From Acidobacteriota bacterium (GTDB lineage Bacteria; Acidobacteriota; Vicinamibacteria; Vicinamibacterales; JAKQTR01), in NCBI GenBank assembly GCA_026393755.1, contig JAPKZO010000025.1, positions 1 through 64,000 on the forward strand: a stretch of 64,000 nucleotides of DNA, in the 5' to 3' direction. The number at the start of each line of letters is the position of its first letter. Position 1 is the first letter of the stretch. The notes beneath the pieces were generated by a model. That model was not told the origin of the DNA. It made no database searches and saw only the letters and a program-made list of their open reading frames with translations. Both the position numbers and the translations under genes were made by a program. This document shows positions 31,557-40,550 of this stretch, piece after piece.

Positions 31557-32597
31557 ATGTTGGGTGATTTGCTCCAGACGGTGATGCGGCGGCAGGATCT
31601 GACGGCTGATCAGGCGACGGCCGCCATGGATGCCATCATCGACGGCCGCGCTCGGGGGGCCCAGGTGGCTGGCCTGCTCGTGGGCCTCGCGATGAAGGGC
31701 GAACGCCCGGACGAGATCGTCGGATTCGCTCGCAGCATGCGGGCCCGGGCGGTCAGGATCAACGCGCCCGAGGGCGGCACGGTCGATCTGTGCGGCACCG
31801 GCGGGGACGGGGCCGGCACGTTCAATATCTCCTCTGTCGCGGCTGTCGTGGTGGCCGCCTGCGGCGTCACCGTGGCCAAGCACGGCAATCGATCGGTATC
31901 GAGCCGGTGCGGCAGCGCCGATCTGTTCGAGGCCCTCGGCGTCAATGTCGCGGCGCCCCCGCCGGTCGTCGAAGCGTGCCTGGCCGAGACGGGCATGGCC
32001 TTTCTCTTCGCCCCGGTGTTCCATCCATCTATGCGGAACGTCGCGGAGGTGAGAAGGGAGTTGGGCGTGCGAACCGCGTTCAACCTGCTCGGCCCGCTGA
32101 CCAATCCGACCCATCCCCGACGTCAACTGATTGGGGTGCCGCGGCCCGAGTGCACGGAACTGATTGCCCGGTCGCTCTCACTGCTCGGATCCGAGCGCGC
32201 GTGGGTCGTGCATGGCGCCGACGGACTCGATGAGATCTCGACCACGGGCTACACGAAGGTGTCAGAGGCCCGCGGCGGCACGGTCAACACGTTCTATCTG
32301 CATCCGGGTGACGCCGGCCTGCCGAAGGCGACGCTGGCGTCGCTTGCCGGTGGCGACGCGGCCACCAATGCCGAGATGGCGAGAGAAATTCTGCGGGGCA
32401 GCACCGGGCCAGCGCGCGACATCGTGCTCCTGAACGCCGGTGCCGTGCTTCTGCTGGCGGGAAAGGCCGACACGCTTCGCGATGGCATCGCGCGGGCGGG
32501 ACAGGCGATCGACTCAGGCGCGGCGCAGGCCACGCTCGATCGCCTCGTGGCCCGGTCGAACGACCTGAGCGGCGCCTCTTCGAGAGCGGGAGCATAG
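31557..32597 (+). CDS. trpD: anthranilate phosphoribosyltransferase
   Basis: 346 residues. Joins anthranilate with PRPP. Motifs: DLCGTGGDGAGTFNISS (PRPP loop), KHGNRSVSSRCGSADLFEALG and FNLLGPLTNPTHPRRQLIGV. Normal length, with GGAGG eleven bases upstream of ATG 31557. Stops 2 bp before trpC. Confidence 0.96.
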   Translation: MLGDLLQTVMRRQDLTADQATAAMDAIIDGRARGAQVAGLLVGLAMKGERPDEIVGFARSMRARAVRINAPEGGTVDLCGTGGDGAGTFNISSVAAVVVAACGVTVAKHGNRSVSSRCGSADLFEALGVNVAAPPPVVEACLAETGMAFLFAPVFHPSMRNVAEVRRELGVRTAFNLLGPLTNPTHPRRQLIGVPRPECTELIARSLSLLGSERAWVVHGADGLDEISTTGYTKVSEARGGTVNTFYLHPGDAGLPKATLASLAGGDAATNAEMAREILRGSTGPARDIVLLNAGAVLLLAGKADTLRDGIARAGQAIDSGAAQATLDRLVARSNDLSGASSRAGA

Positions 32598-32599
32598 AC

Positions 32600-33472
32600 G
32601 TGCCGACGTTCGGCTCGAGGCGCTCGGGGAATCTGCTGGATGCCATCGTTGCCGCGGCGCGGCGCACGGTCGAGACGCGGCGCGCGAGCGAATCGGCGAT
32701 CGCACTGGCCGGGCGGGCGGCACGGCTCGAGCCCAGGGGCGCGATGTTTCGAGAGCGCCTGTGTCGGGTGACCGAAGTCAATGTGATCGCCGAGTGCAAG
32801 CGCCGATCGCCGGCACGAGGTATCCTGCGGAGTGAGTACCACCCCGGCGACCTCGCGAGGTCGTACGAGCAGGGCGGCGCGGCGGCGATTTCCGTGCTGA
32901 CCGAGCCCACGTTCTTCGATGGGTCACTTGCGCATCTGGAAGAGGTCAGGGCCGCGGTTGCCTTGCCGATCCTCCGGAAGGACTTCATCGTTGATCAGTA
33001 CCAGTTGCTGGAGGCGAGGGCAGCGGGCGCGGACGCGGTCCTTCTGATAGTCGCGGCCTGCTCGCTCTCGGAACTGGCCGCGTTGATCGACGTCGCCCAG
33101 AAGATGGGCCTGGCGACGCTGGTCGAGGCCCACTCGGGAGAGCAGATTCAGCAGGGCATCGACGCGGGCGCCACGATCATCGGCGTCAACAGCCGGGACC
33201 TGAGAACACTGGACGTGGATCTTTGCGCCTGCGACGCGCTCGTCGGCCAGATTCCGCCCGGGTGTGTCGCCGTTGCGGAAAGCGGCATCCGATCGCTCGC
33301 GGACGTCGGGCATCTGCGCGCGGTTGGCTATCAGGCCATGCTGATCGGAGAGTGGCTCATGTCGGCAGCCGATCCGTGCAAGAGACTTCAGGAGGTTGCC
33401 GCAATCGGCGGCGCGGTCATGCGCGGCCGCGAAGATGGCGCAGCGGGCGCGACCCGGAGGGAGAGACGGTGA
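32600..33472 (+). CDS. trpC: indole-3-glycerol phosphate synthase
   Basis: 290 residues from GTG 32600. TIM-barrel enzyme that cyclises CdRP to indoleglycerol phosphate. Motifs: VIAECKRRSPARGIL (catalytic Glu and Lys), ISVLTEPTFFDGSLAHL, PILRKDFIVDQYQLLEARAAGADAVLLI, VNSRDLRT and AESGIRSLADV. The C-terminus ([17 protein letters not shown]) is a loose charged tail past the fold. GTGA overlap with trpF. Confidence 0.95.
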   Translation: MPTFGSRRSGNLLDAIVAAARRTVETRRASESAIALAGRAARLEPRGAMFRERLCRVTEVNVIAECKRRSPARGILRSEYHPGDLARSYEQGGAAAISVLTEPTFFDGSLAHLEEVRAAVALPILRKDFIVDQYQLLEARAAGADAVLLIVAACSLSELAALIDVAQKMGLATLVEAHSGEQIQQGIDAGATIIGVNSRDLRTLDVDLCACDALVGQIPPGCVAVAESGIRSLADVGHLRAVGYQAMLIGEWLMSAADPCKRLQEVAAIGGAVMRGREDGAAGATRRERR

Positions 33473-34107
33473 GCCGCACCCGAATCAAGATCTGCGGGAT
33501 GACCAATGTCGAGGACGCACAACTGGCGGTTGACCTCGGCGCCGACGCGGTCGGGTTCGTGTTCTGGCCGGCAAGCCCGCGATACGTCACCCTCGAACAG
33601 GCCGGTCTGGTCGCCGCCACGCTCCCGCGCTTCGTGACGGCGGTCGGCGTGTTTGTCAACGAGTCACCCGACCGGATCCGTCGCGTGATTGATGAGGTGG
33701 GTCTTGGAGCGGTGCAACTGCATGGCGACGAACCCGTCGAGCAGTGGCTCTCGATGCCCTGCCACACGCTGAAGGCCGTCGGGATCGACGACAGGTTCGA
33801 CACGGCGTCGCTGGCGGCCTGGCCGAGCACCGTGATGCCGCTGCTGGATGTGGCTGACCCGGCGCGCCGCGGTGGAACAGGGAAGGCGATCGACTGGACG
33901 CGAGCGGCCGCGGCTGCACGCCTCAGGCGTATCGTCCTGGCGGGTGGCCTCCGGCCCGAGAACGTCGAGCAGGCCATCGACACGGTCGCACCCTATGCGG
34001 TCGATGTGTCGTCTGGCGTTGAACGGGAACCCGGTGTGAAGGATGCTGAGCGTATGAGCGCCTTTGTCGCGGCCGTCGCCCGCGCCGATGCGCGGAGGAC
34101 CCGATGA
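33469..34107 (+). CDS. trpF: phosphoribosylanthranilate isomerase
   Basis: 212 residues from GTG 33469, which overlaps the trpC stop and follows GGAGG. An Amadori isomerase with TIM barrel: [36 protein letters not shown] (catalytic Cys), VQLHGDE, the catalytic Asp in PLLDVAD, and phosphate-binding [10 protein letters not shown] and AVDVSSGVE. Separate from trpC, unlike the enterobacterial fusion. ATGA overlap with trpB. Confidence 0.95.
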   Translation: MSRTRIKICGMTNVEDAQLAVDLGADAVGFVFWPASPRYVTLEQAGLVAATLPRFVTAVGVFVNESPDRIRRVIDEVGLGAVQLHGDEPVEQWLSMPCHTLKAVGIDDRFDTASLAAWPSTVMPLLDVADPARRGGTGKAIDWTRAAAAARLRRIVLAGGLRPENVEQAIDTVAPYAVDVSSGVEREPGVKDAERMSAFVAAVARADARRTR

Positions 34108-35336
34108 ACGTCGTCGAGACTGCGAGTGAGCCCCGCTTTGGTCTTCGCGACCCGGACGCCCGGGGGTACTTCGGCGAGTTCGGCGGGCGGTTCGTGCCGG
34201 AAACGTTGATGGCGCCCATTACCCAGTTGCGGGACGCGTACCTGGGGGCCCGAGCGGACCAGACATTCCGCGACGAGTTGCTGAGACTCCTCACGACGTA
34301 TGCGGGACGGCCCACGCCGATCTTCGATGCCCGGCGCCTGGGCGCCGCGTGTGGCGGCGTGCGGATCATGCTGAAGCGCGAAGATCTGACGCATACCGGC
34401 GCGCACAAGATCAACAACGCCATCGGGCAGGCGCTGGTCGCCGTCAGGATGGGCAAGCGCCGGGTCGTTGCCGAGACCGGGGCCGGACAGCACGGCGTGG
34501 CGACCGCGACGGCGTGCGCACTGCTCGGATTGGACTGCGAAGTCTACATGGGCGCCGAGGACATGCGTCGCCAGGCGCTCAACGTCGTGCGGATGCGGTT
34601 GCTGGGCGCCCGCGTCACTCGCGTCGAGGCGGGGAGCCGGACACTCAAGGACGCCATCAACGAAGCGATGCGCGATTGGGTGACCAACGTCGACACCACG
34701 CACTACCTGCTCGGATCGGTGCTGGGCCCCCATCCATATCCGCTGATGGTTCGCGAGTTCCAGTCGGTCATCGGTGTCGAAGCGAAACAACAGTACGGAT
34801 CACTGATTGGCGGCCTGCCCGACGCGATTGTGGCGTCGGTCGGGGGAGGCAGCAATGCGCTCGGCATCTTCGACGCCTTTATCGATGATGCGGCGGTTCG
34901 GTTGATTGGGGTCGAAGCCGGCGGACGCGCCATCATTCCGGGTGAACACGCTGCACGGTTGGCTGGCGGGGCACTGGGCATCTTCCAGGGAACCCGCACG
35001 GTCGTGCTCCAGGATTCGCACGGCAATATCCAGGGAACCCACTCGATCTCCGCCGGACTCGACTACGCCGCGATTGGCCCCGAGCACGCATGGCTCCATG
35101 CGCGCGGGCGGGTCGAATATACGCACGTGTCGGATGGGGCCGCCACCGAAGCGTTCCAGACGTTGGCTCGGCTGGAGGGCATTCTTCCCGCGCTGGAATC
35201 GGCGCACGCCGTTGCGCACGCCATGGTGCTCGGCAGGCAGATGGGTCCAGGCCGGACGATCCTCGTCAACCTCTCCGGGCGGGGCGACAAGGATGTCCAG
35301 ACGGTGGCTGCCGAACTCGGCGTGGCCGGAGACTGA
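34104..35336 (+). CDS. trpB: tryptophan synthase beta chain
   Basis: 410 residues, TrpB1 type. PLP enzyme that condenses indole with serine. PLP lysine K102 in [32 protein letters not shown]; the phosphate loop GGGSNALG; and [17 protein letters not shown]-terminus [15 protein letters not shown] is diagnostic. Its stop shares a base with the trpA ATG (TGATG), so alpha and beta are co-translated. Confidence 0.97.
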   Translation: MNVVETASEPRFGLRDPDARGYFGEFGGRFVPETLMAPITQLRDAYLGARADQTFRDELLRLLTTYAGRPTPIFDARRLGAACGGVRIMLKREDLTHTGAHKINNAIGQALVAVRMGKRRVVAETGAGQHGVATATACALLGLDCEVYMGAEDMRRQALNVVRMRLLGARVTRVEAGSRTLKDAINEAMRDWVTNVDTTHYLLGSVLGPHPYPLMVREFQSVIGVEAKQQYGSLIGGLPDAIVASVGGGSNALGIFDAFIDDAAVRLIGVEAGGRAIIPGEHAARLAGGALGIFQGTRTVVLQDSHGNIQGTHSISAGLDYAAIGPEHAWLHARGRVEYTHVSDGAATEAFQTLARLEGILPALESAHAVAHAMVLGRQMGPGRTILVNLSGRGDKDVQTVAAELGVAGD

Positions 35337-36127
35337 TGAAGATGTCACGAATAGCAGAGACATTCGGTCGCCTGCGTCAGGAGCACCGCCCCGGGCTGGT
35401 CACGTACACGACGGCCGGCGATCCCGATCTGGCCAGGAGTCGCAAGATTCTCGAGGCGCTCGACGGAGTCGGGGTCGATGTGCTCGAGGTCGGCGTGCCC
35501 TTTTCTGACCCGATGGCCGACGGCCCCGTCATCCAGCGGGCGAGCGAACGTGCGCTGGCCGCGGGGGTGACGCTCGATGGCGTGCTGGACATGGTGGCGC
35601 AGGCACGCCCAGGCATTCGCGCGCCCATCATCCTGTTCTCGTACGCGAATCCGCTGTACCGAATGGGCTTTGACCGGTTTGCCGCCCGAGCGGCCGCGGC
35701 CGGCGTGGACGGGGTTCTCGCACTGGACCTGCCGCTGGAAGAGTCGGCAGATCTTCGGCGCTGTCTGTGCGCCGCCGGTGTGGACATGATCTTCCTGCTC
35801 AGCCCGACGACCAGCGCGGATCGGATGCGACGGGCCGGTGAGCTCGGCAGCGGGTTTGTGTACGCGATTTCGCGCCTCGGGGTGACGGGGGCTCGCGATG
35901 CCCTCTCGTTCGGCATTCCAGAATTGGTCACACGCATCCGCGAAGCGACGACCCTGCCGGTCGTCGTCGGTTTCGGCGTCTCGACGGCCGCACACGTGGC
36001 TGAGGTCTGCCGGTGGGCGGACGCGGCGGTGGTGGGAAGCGCGTTGGTCAAGGTGATCGAAGCACACGGCGCATCCCCCGATCTGATCGCGCAGGTGACG
36101 CAGTACGTGCGGGGGCTCAGGGAGTGA
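35336..36127 (+). CDS. trpA: tryptophan synthase alpha chain
   Basis: 263 residues from ATG 35336. TIM-barrel lyase releasing indole from indoleglycerol phosphate. Catalytic Glu in VLEVGVPFSDPMADGPVIQRA and catalytic Asp in the VDGVLALDLPLEE region; VVVGFGVSTAAHV binds phosphate. Last gene of the uninterrupted aroDE-trpEGDCFBA run. 97 bp follow before the DAHP synthase gene; I see no strong terminator there, so read-through is possible. Confidence 0.95.
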   Translation: MKMSRIAETFGRLRQEHRPGLVTYTTAGDPDLARSRKILEALDGVGVDVLEVGVPFSDPMADGPVIQRASERALAAGVTLDGVLDMVAQARPGIRAPIILFSYANPLYRMGFDRFAARAAAAGVDGVLALDLPLEESADLRRCLCAAGVDMIFLLSPTTSADRMRRAGELGSGFVYAISRLGVTGARDALSFGIPELVTRIREATTLPVVVGFGVSTAAHVAEVCRWADAAVVGSALVKVIEAHGASPDLIAQVTQYVRGLRE

Positions 36128-36224
36128 TCTCTTTTCTTGCCCGGGTGACGAGACAATTGGATGATTCAGTAAGATAGAACTCATAGACGATGTCTGGAGT
36201 GACGAAGACGAAGGGCGGTCAACT

Positions 36225-37277
36225 GTGGTCGTTGTAATGCAGGAAGGGGCGACTCCCGCTCAGGTGGACCGGGTCGCCGCGCATCTCGAACAGATGGGAT
36301 TCGGAGTTCATCGCTCTGTCGGTGCGAAGCGGATAGTGCTCGGTGTCGTAGGCGAAAGCCCGCGCGCTGATCCGGAGCTGGTCCAGATGTTCGACGGCGT
36401 GCAGGAGGTGGTGCAGGTCTCGGAACCCTACAAACTGGCAAGCCGAGCGTTTCGTCCGCAGGGCACGATCATCAACCTCGATGACGTGCGCATCGGCGGC
36501 GACGAAGTGATCATGATGGCGGGTCCCTGTGCGGCCGAAAGCGAGGAGCAGGTTCACGCGTGCGCGGCAGCCGTCAAACGCGCTGGCGCCAAGGTACTGC
36601 GGGGGGGCGCGTTCAAGCCGCGAAGCTCGCCCTACAGCTTCCAGGGACTCGGTGAGGAAGGCTTGCGGATGTTGTGCGACGCGGCACGGGCCCAGAACAT
36701 GAAGCTGGTGTCCGAGGTCATGGACCCGAGCCAGATCGACATCGTCGAACGCTATGTGGACATCTTTCAGGTCGGCGCGCGCAACATGCAGAACTACACG
36801 TTGTTGCGCGAACTGGGGAAGCGGCGCAAGCCCGTGCTGCTCAAGCGTGGCATCTCCGCGACGATTGAGGAGTGGCTGCTGTCGGCTGAGTACCTGCTGG
36901 GCGGCGGAAACATGGACGTGATTCTCTGCGAGCGGGGGATCCGGACGTTCGAGACCTATACCCGCAATACGCTCGACATTTCGGCGATCCCCATCGTCAA
37001 GAAGTTGAGCCATTTGCCGATCTTCGTCGACCCGAGCCACGGAACTGGACGCCGCGACAAGGTGGCGCCGATGGCGCGGGCGGCGGTGGCGGCCGGCGCC
37101 GACGGCCTGATTATTGAAGTGCACGTCGATCCCGACCGGGCCCTGAGCGACGGCGCGCAATCGCTGTTTCCGCCGCAATTCGACCGGCTGATGGCCGAAT
37201 TGCGGATCATCGCGCCCGCGATCGGCCGGTCCATCTGTGTGGAGCCAGTGGCGCGACGCGGGTGGGCGCGGGAATGA
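36225..37277 (+). CDS. aroF: 3-deoxy-7-phosphoheptulonate synthase (type I-beta)
   Basis: 350 residues from GTG 36225. First committed step of the shikimate pathway (PEP plus erythrose 4-phosphate). The N-terminal ferredoxin-like domain (about 1-75) resembles the regulatory extension of Thermotoga-type enzymes, where Tyr/Phe inhibit. The barrel has MMAGPCAAES, LRGGAFKPRSSPYSFQG, QVGARNMQNYTLL, PVLLKRG and VDPSHGTGRR. It follows trpA and overlaps the TyrA-like gene by ATGA. A weak TAAGAT at 36170 may provide an internal promoter. Confidence 0.93.
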   Translation: MVVVMQEGATPAQVDRVAAHLEQMGFGVHRSVGAKRIVLGVVGESPRADPELVQMFDGVQEVVQVSEPYKLASRAFRPQGTIINLDDVRIGGDEVIMMAGPCAAESEEQVHACAAAVKRAGAKVLRGGAFKPRSSPYSFQGLGEEGLRMLCDAARAQNMKLVSEVMDPSQIDIVERYVDIFQVGARNMQNYTLLRELGKRRKPVLLKRGISATIEEWLLSAEYLLGGGNMDVILCERGIRTFETYTRNTLDISAIPIVKKLSHLPIFVDPSHGTGRRDKVAPMARAAVAAGADGLIIEVHVDPDRALSDGAQSLFPPQFDRLMAELRIIAPAIGRSICVEPVARRGWARE

Positions 37278-37909
37278 TCGATGAGACGCGCCGGGTGCCG
37301 CTGCGGATGGCAGGCCGGCTGCCTGAAGCGGCTCCCGTGTTCGAGCGAATCGCCATTCTGGGCCTCGGGAAGATCGGGGGCTCGCTGGCGCTCGCGGTCA
37401 AGCAGGCGTGGCCGAAAGCGCTCGTCATCGGCGTCGACACCAACCATGTGCTGGAGCGTGCCGTCAACCGGGGGGCGATTGATGTCGGCGCCAACGACTT
37501 GATCGTGGCCGCCGACGCCGACCTGGTCGTGCTGGCGGCTCCGGTTGCCTCCAACCTGACGCTGCTCGCAGATCTCCCCGAATACGTGAGCGGCGACTGC
37601 ACGTTGACTGATCTGGGGCCGTCCAAGCGACCCATGATCGAGGCCGCCCGATCGCTGCCCGCGCGGTTGACGTTTGTCGGAGGCGACCCGTTGATCGGTG
37701 CGGCCGCCGGGGACATCGATTCGGCCGACGCCGATCTGTTTGCCGATCGGCTCTGGGTACTCACGCCGTCAGACGGTTCGTCGGCGCAGACACTTCGGCT
37801 CTCGCAATTCGTCAGAGGCGTTGGGGCCATTCCCGTCGAGATGACGTTGGAGAGACACGATCAGCTGGCGACGTACCTTGGGTACGTTCGTGAATGGTCC
37901 GGACTATAA
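37274..37909 (+). CDS. tyrA: truncated prephenate dehydrogenase-like protein
   Basis: 211 residues from ATG 37274 (overlapping the aroF stop). Only the N-terminal NAD-binding Rossmann part of TyrA is present: FERIAILGLGKIGGSLALAVKQ (about 23-45), VLAAPVASNLTLL and TLTDLGPSKRPMIEAA. Two features are abnormal. The catalytic motif usually reads GGHPMxG, but here it is GGDPLIGAA, so the catalytic His is Asp. The frame also ends at HDQLATYLGYVREWSGL, removing the all-helical dimerisation domain (roughly 80-100 residues). The next gene starts 8 bp later, so the missing part is not merely frameshifted. Probably a decaying gene or a repurposed dehydrogenase; tyrosine synthesis would need another enzyme. 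Confidence 0.8.
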   Translation: MIDETRRVPLRMAGRLPEAAPVFERIAILGLGKIGGSLALAVKQAWPKALVIGVDTNHVLERAVNRGAIDVGANDLIVAADADLVVLAAPVASNLTLLADLPEYVSGDCTLTDLGPSKRPMIEAARSLPARLTFVGGDPLIGAAAGDIDSADADLFADRLWVLTPSDGSSAQTLRLSQFVRGVGAIPVEMTLERHDQLATYLGYVREWSGL

Positions 37910-37910
37910 T
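37905..37910 (+). promoter_or_regulatory. -10 box just before the CoA-transferase A gene
   Basis: A perfect TATAAT that contains the tyrA stop codon. Its expected start point is at or one base before ATG 37918, so transcripts from it would be leaderless. No convincing -35 is seen at 16-18 bp. Possible promoter only. Confidence 0.35.
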
Positions 37911-37917
37911 TTCGCCT

Positions 37918-38613
37918 ATGCGTAAAGTGATTGGCGGCGCAGACGAGGCGGTTGCGCTCATTCCCGATGGCGCGACGATCATGGTTGGAGGATTCGGCCT
38001 CTGCGGGATTCCCGAGAATCTGATCGGGGCGCTGCGCCGGCGCGGCACCCGCAATCTGACGATCATCAGTAACAATGCCGGCGTCGACGGATTTGGACTG
38101 GGGTTGCTGCTCGAATCCCGACAGATTTCCCGCATCATCGCCACGTACGTCGGCGAGAACCAGGAATTCGAACGGCAATTCCTGAGGCGCGAGCTCGACG
38201 TTGAGCTCGTGCCTCAGGGAACGTTCGCCGAACGGATCCGGGCGGGTGGCGCGGGGATCGGCGGGTTCTTCACGCCGGCCGGCTACGGCACGATCGTGGC
38301 TGAAGGCAAAGAGACCCGCGTCATCGACGGCGTGCCCTATGTCCTCGAGATGCCGCTCAAGGCCGATTATGCGTTGCTGAAGGCCTGCAAGGGCGATCAT
38401 GCCGGCAACCTGGTGTACCGAAAGACGGCGCGCAACTTCAGTCCGATGATGGCCACGGCCGCTCGCGTCACGATCGCCGAAGTGGAGCACCTGGTCGATC
38501 CCGGTGGCATCGACCCGGATGGTGTGCATACGCCAGGCATTTTTGTCCAGTACGTGTTTCAGGGGTCGGGATACCAGAAGCGCATCGAACGCAGGACGAC
38601 ACGCAAGACGTAA
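37918..38613 (+). CDS. scoA: 3-oxoacid CoA-transferase subunit A
   Basis: 231 residues from ATG 37918. Alpha subunit of a succinyl-CoA:3-ketoacid (or acetate:acetoacetyl) CoA-transferase. It has the family I signature DGATIMVGGFGLCGIPENLIGAL, the ISNNAGVDGFGLGLLL loop, and GIGGFFTPAGYGT. It mobilises acetoacetate/ketone bodies or short acids. It starts 8 bp after the truncated tyrA, with which it has no obvious pathway link. The beta subunit follows after 51 bp. Confidence 0.93.
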   Translation: MRKVIGGADEAVALIPDGATIMVGGFGLCGIPENLIGALRRRGTRNLTIISNNAGVDGFGLGLLLESRQISRIIATYVGENQEFERQFLRRELDVELVPQGTFAERIRAGGAGIGGFFTPAGYGTIVAEGKETRVIDGVPYVLEMPLKADYALLKACKGDHAGNLVYRKTARNFSPMMATAARVTIAEVEHLVDPGGIDPDGVHTPGIFVQYVFQGSGYQKRIERRTTRKT

Positions 38614-38664
38614 CCATCGCCGGAATGGCCGGCAAAACCGGCGTCGGGACCGAGGAGCAGTCAC

Positions 38665-39312
38665 GTGGACAAGCGGGAACGAATCGTGCGGCGCGTCGCC
38701 AGGGAACTTCACGACGGCGACTACGTCAACCTCGGGATTGGCATGCCGACGCTCGTTGCCAATTTCGTGCCCCCGACCGTGGAGATCACGCTGCACTCCG
38801 AGAATGGCATGCTTGGGGTGGGTCCGTACCCCACCGACGCCGAGGTGGACGCCGATCTGATCAACGCGGGCAAGGAGACGGTCACCGAACTGGCCGGCGC
38901 CAGCTACTTCAGCAGCGCGGACTCGTTTGCCATGGTTCGCGGCGGACACATCGATCTGACCGTGCTGGGAGCGCTGCAGGTCGACCAGGCTGGCAATCTC
39001 GCCAACTGGATGGTGCCCGGCAAGATGGTGAAGGGCATGGGCGGAGCGATGGATCTGGTGGCTGGCGCACGCCGCGTCATCGTCGCGATGGAACACACGA
39101 CCAGAGAAGGCGAACCAAAGATTCTGAAGGCGTGCTCGTTGCCGTTGACCGGCCTGGGGGTGGTCGATCTGATCGTGACTGAGTTGGCCGTCATCGAAGT
39201 CACCCCGGCGGGACTTCGTCTCAACGAAGTGGCCGAGGGTGTCACCGTTGACCAGGTGCGCAACGCGACCGAAGCGCCTCTCTCGGTGAGCGCGGAACTA
39301 GGAACGATCTGA
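38665..39312 (+). CDS. scoB: 3-oxoacid CoA-transferase subunit B
   Basis: 215 residues from GTG 38665, seven bases after GAGGAG. Beta subunit, carrying the catalytic Glu in the [12 protein letters not shown] motif that forms the enzyme-CoA thioester. Also [15 protein letters not shown] and [27 protein letters not shown]. Full length. Exact acid specificity (succinate, acetate, butyrate) is not readable. Confidence 0.93.
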   Translation: MDKRERIVRRVARELHDGDYVNLGIGMPTLVANFVPPTVEITLHSENGMLGVGPYPTDAEVDADLINAGKETVTELAGASYFSSADSFAMVRGGHIDLTVLGALQVDQAGNLANWMVPGKMVKGMGGAMDLVAGARRVIVAMEHTTREGEPKILKACSLPLTGLGVVDLIVTELAVIEVTPAGLRLNEVAEGVTVDQVRNATEAPLSVSAELGTI

Positions 39313-39349
39313 ATGCTTCGCCCCGCAGTGACGGTTGCGTTCTGGAGAG

Positions 39350-39366
39350 ATGGGGTCTGACCCCAT
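39350..39366. repeat. ATGGGGTC-T-GACCCCAT palindrome
   Basis: A 17-bp inverted repeat with 8-base arms and a single central base, in the 57-bp gap before the second ECF sigma gene. It starts with the same GGGGTC(T/G)GA as the element at 10044. It could be an interspersed repeat or an operator. Its position three bases before the sigma GTG would also put it over the ribosome binding site. Confidence 0.55.
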
Positions 39367-39369
39367 GGT

Positions 39370-40023
39370 GTGACCGAGGAGGTCGTGACGAGCGGGGCAG
39401 CCACGCCGACCGACGCCGAGCTGGTTTCGCAGGCGCTTGGCGGGAGGCAGGACGCCTACCGCGACCTGGTGGAGCGACATGGCCGCGCGGTGTTCAATCT
39501 GATCGCGCGGATGGTGCGGGACGCGGGAGTCGCCGAAGAACTGGCCCAGGACGCCTTCGTCAAGGCATTCGCGGCACTCAGACACTTCGATCCCACCTAT
39601 AAGTTCTCAAACTGGATACTCAGGATCGCGCACAACGTCGCCATCGATCATCTGCGCCGGCTGAAGTTGCCGACCGTGTCGGTGGACGTCGACACGCCGG
39701 GCCACCAGTTGCGCGACCAGCTCGTCGACGAACGGGAACCGACGCCGTTCGATCATGCGGAAGGCGCCAACCTGGCGAGGGATCTTGAGCGTGCGCTGGC
39801 CCAGCTCCGTCCGGACTACCGCCGGCTGATCGTGCTCCGGTATCAGGAGGACCTCGCGTACGACGAGATCGCCGAGACGCTGGATCTGCCCCTGGGAACG
39901 GTCAAGAGCCACCTTCACCGAGCCCGGCAGGAGTTGGCCCGGCTGATGACGAAGGCTGGATGGGCGCCCGATGCGCCGGCGAAATCCGGGCCGATGCAAC
40001 CTGCAAGGGGCTCCGCCTCGTAG
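39370..40023 (+). CDS. ECF RNA polymerase sigma factor
   Basis: 217 residues from GTG 39370. Region 2 (AGVAEELAQDAFVKAFAALRHFDPTYKFSNWILRIAHNVAIDHLRR) and region 4 (LRPDYRRLIVLRYQEDLAYDEIAETLDLPLGTVKSHLHRARQEL) are complete. Followed after 11 bp by two membrane-protein genes rather than a zinc-finger anti-sigma. The promoter region contains the ATGGGGTC palindrome. Target genes unknown. Confidence 0.92.
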   Translation: MTEEVVTSGAATPTDAELVSQALGGRQDAYRDLVERHGRAVFNLIARMVRDAGVAEELAQDAFVKAFAALRHFDPTYKFSNWILRIAHNVAIDHLRRLKLPTVSVDVDTPGHQLRDQLVDEREPTPFDHAEGANLARDLERALAQLRPDYRRLIVLRYQEDLAYDEIAETLDLPLGTVKSHLHRARQELARLMTKAGWAPDAPAKSGPMQPARGSAS

Positions 40024-40034
40024 GAGTTACTAGA

Positions 40035-40547
40035 GTGTCTACTGACAAGCGGGACATCGTCGGCAACTGGCTGACGGCCGAGCAGACCGGGAGGTCCGAG
40101 GACGCCGATCGGGCATTCGCGTCTGTCGCGCAGGCGCTGATCAGGCGGCCCCCGCCATCTTCGTTTGCCGCCGCCGTGATGGCGCGGGTTGCCTCTGGTG
40201 CAGTTCCGAGGGCGGGCTGGTGGACGGCCTGGGGCGTGCGCACGGCCGTCGCGACGTGCCTGTTGACGCTCGGAGTGGTTCTCGGGACCTGGCCGGTACG
40301 CTCGATGTTCTTCGCGGCGGTGGCGGCCGCCGAGGCCGTAGTCTGGGGCCTCGACCAGGTGGTGACGGCAAGTGTGGTCTGGGTAATGACGGCCCTCACG
40401 ATGTGGGGCAGCGCCGCTCACGCGGCGGTCGTGGTCGGCCGGCTGCTCGTCGCGCCGGAACCGGCCCTGTGGGTGTTGGTGAATCTTGCCGTCGCCGCGT
40501 GCGCGTGTGCGGCGTTGCAGCGTCTGCTGATGTCCCAGGAGGATTGA
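40035..40547 (+). CDS. small membrane protein, possible partner of the ECF sigma factor
   Basis: 170 residues from GTG 40035, eight bases after AGGAG. About 70 soluble N-terminal residues are followed by hydrophobic segments at about 71-90, 93-125 and 140-162. It has no H-x3-C-x2-C zinc motif, unlike the other two anti-sigma genes in the window, but its position right after the sigma gene and its cytoplasmic N-terminus suit a divergent anti-sigma. I do not recognise a family. Confidence 0.7.
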   Translation: MSTDKRDIVGNWLTAEQTGRSEDADRAFASVAQALIRRPPPSSFAAAVMARVASGAVPRAGWWTAWGVRTAVATCLLTLGVVLGTWPVRSMFFAAVAAAEAVVWGLDQVVTASVVWVMTALTMWGSAAHAAVVVGRLLVAPEPALWVLVNLAVAACACAALQRLLMSQED

Positions 40548-40550
40548 CGG

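Noticed and set aside
36189-36236. Short ORF MSGVTKTKGGQLWSL before the DAHP synthase as a second leader peptide
   Set aside because: Only one Trp codon, no terminator or alternative hairpins, and it overlaps the likely GTG start of the synthase.
39295-39330. GGAAC-containing ECF promoter before the second sigma gene
   Set aside because: GGAACTA and ATCTGA are only about 7 bases apart, too close for -35/-10 elements.
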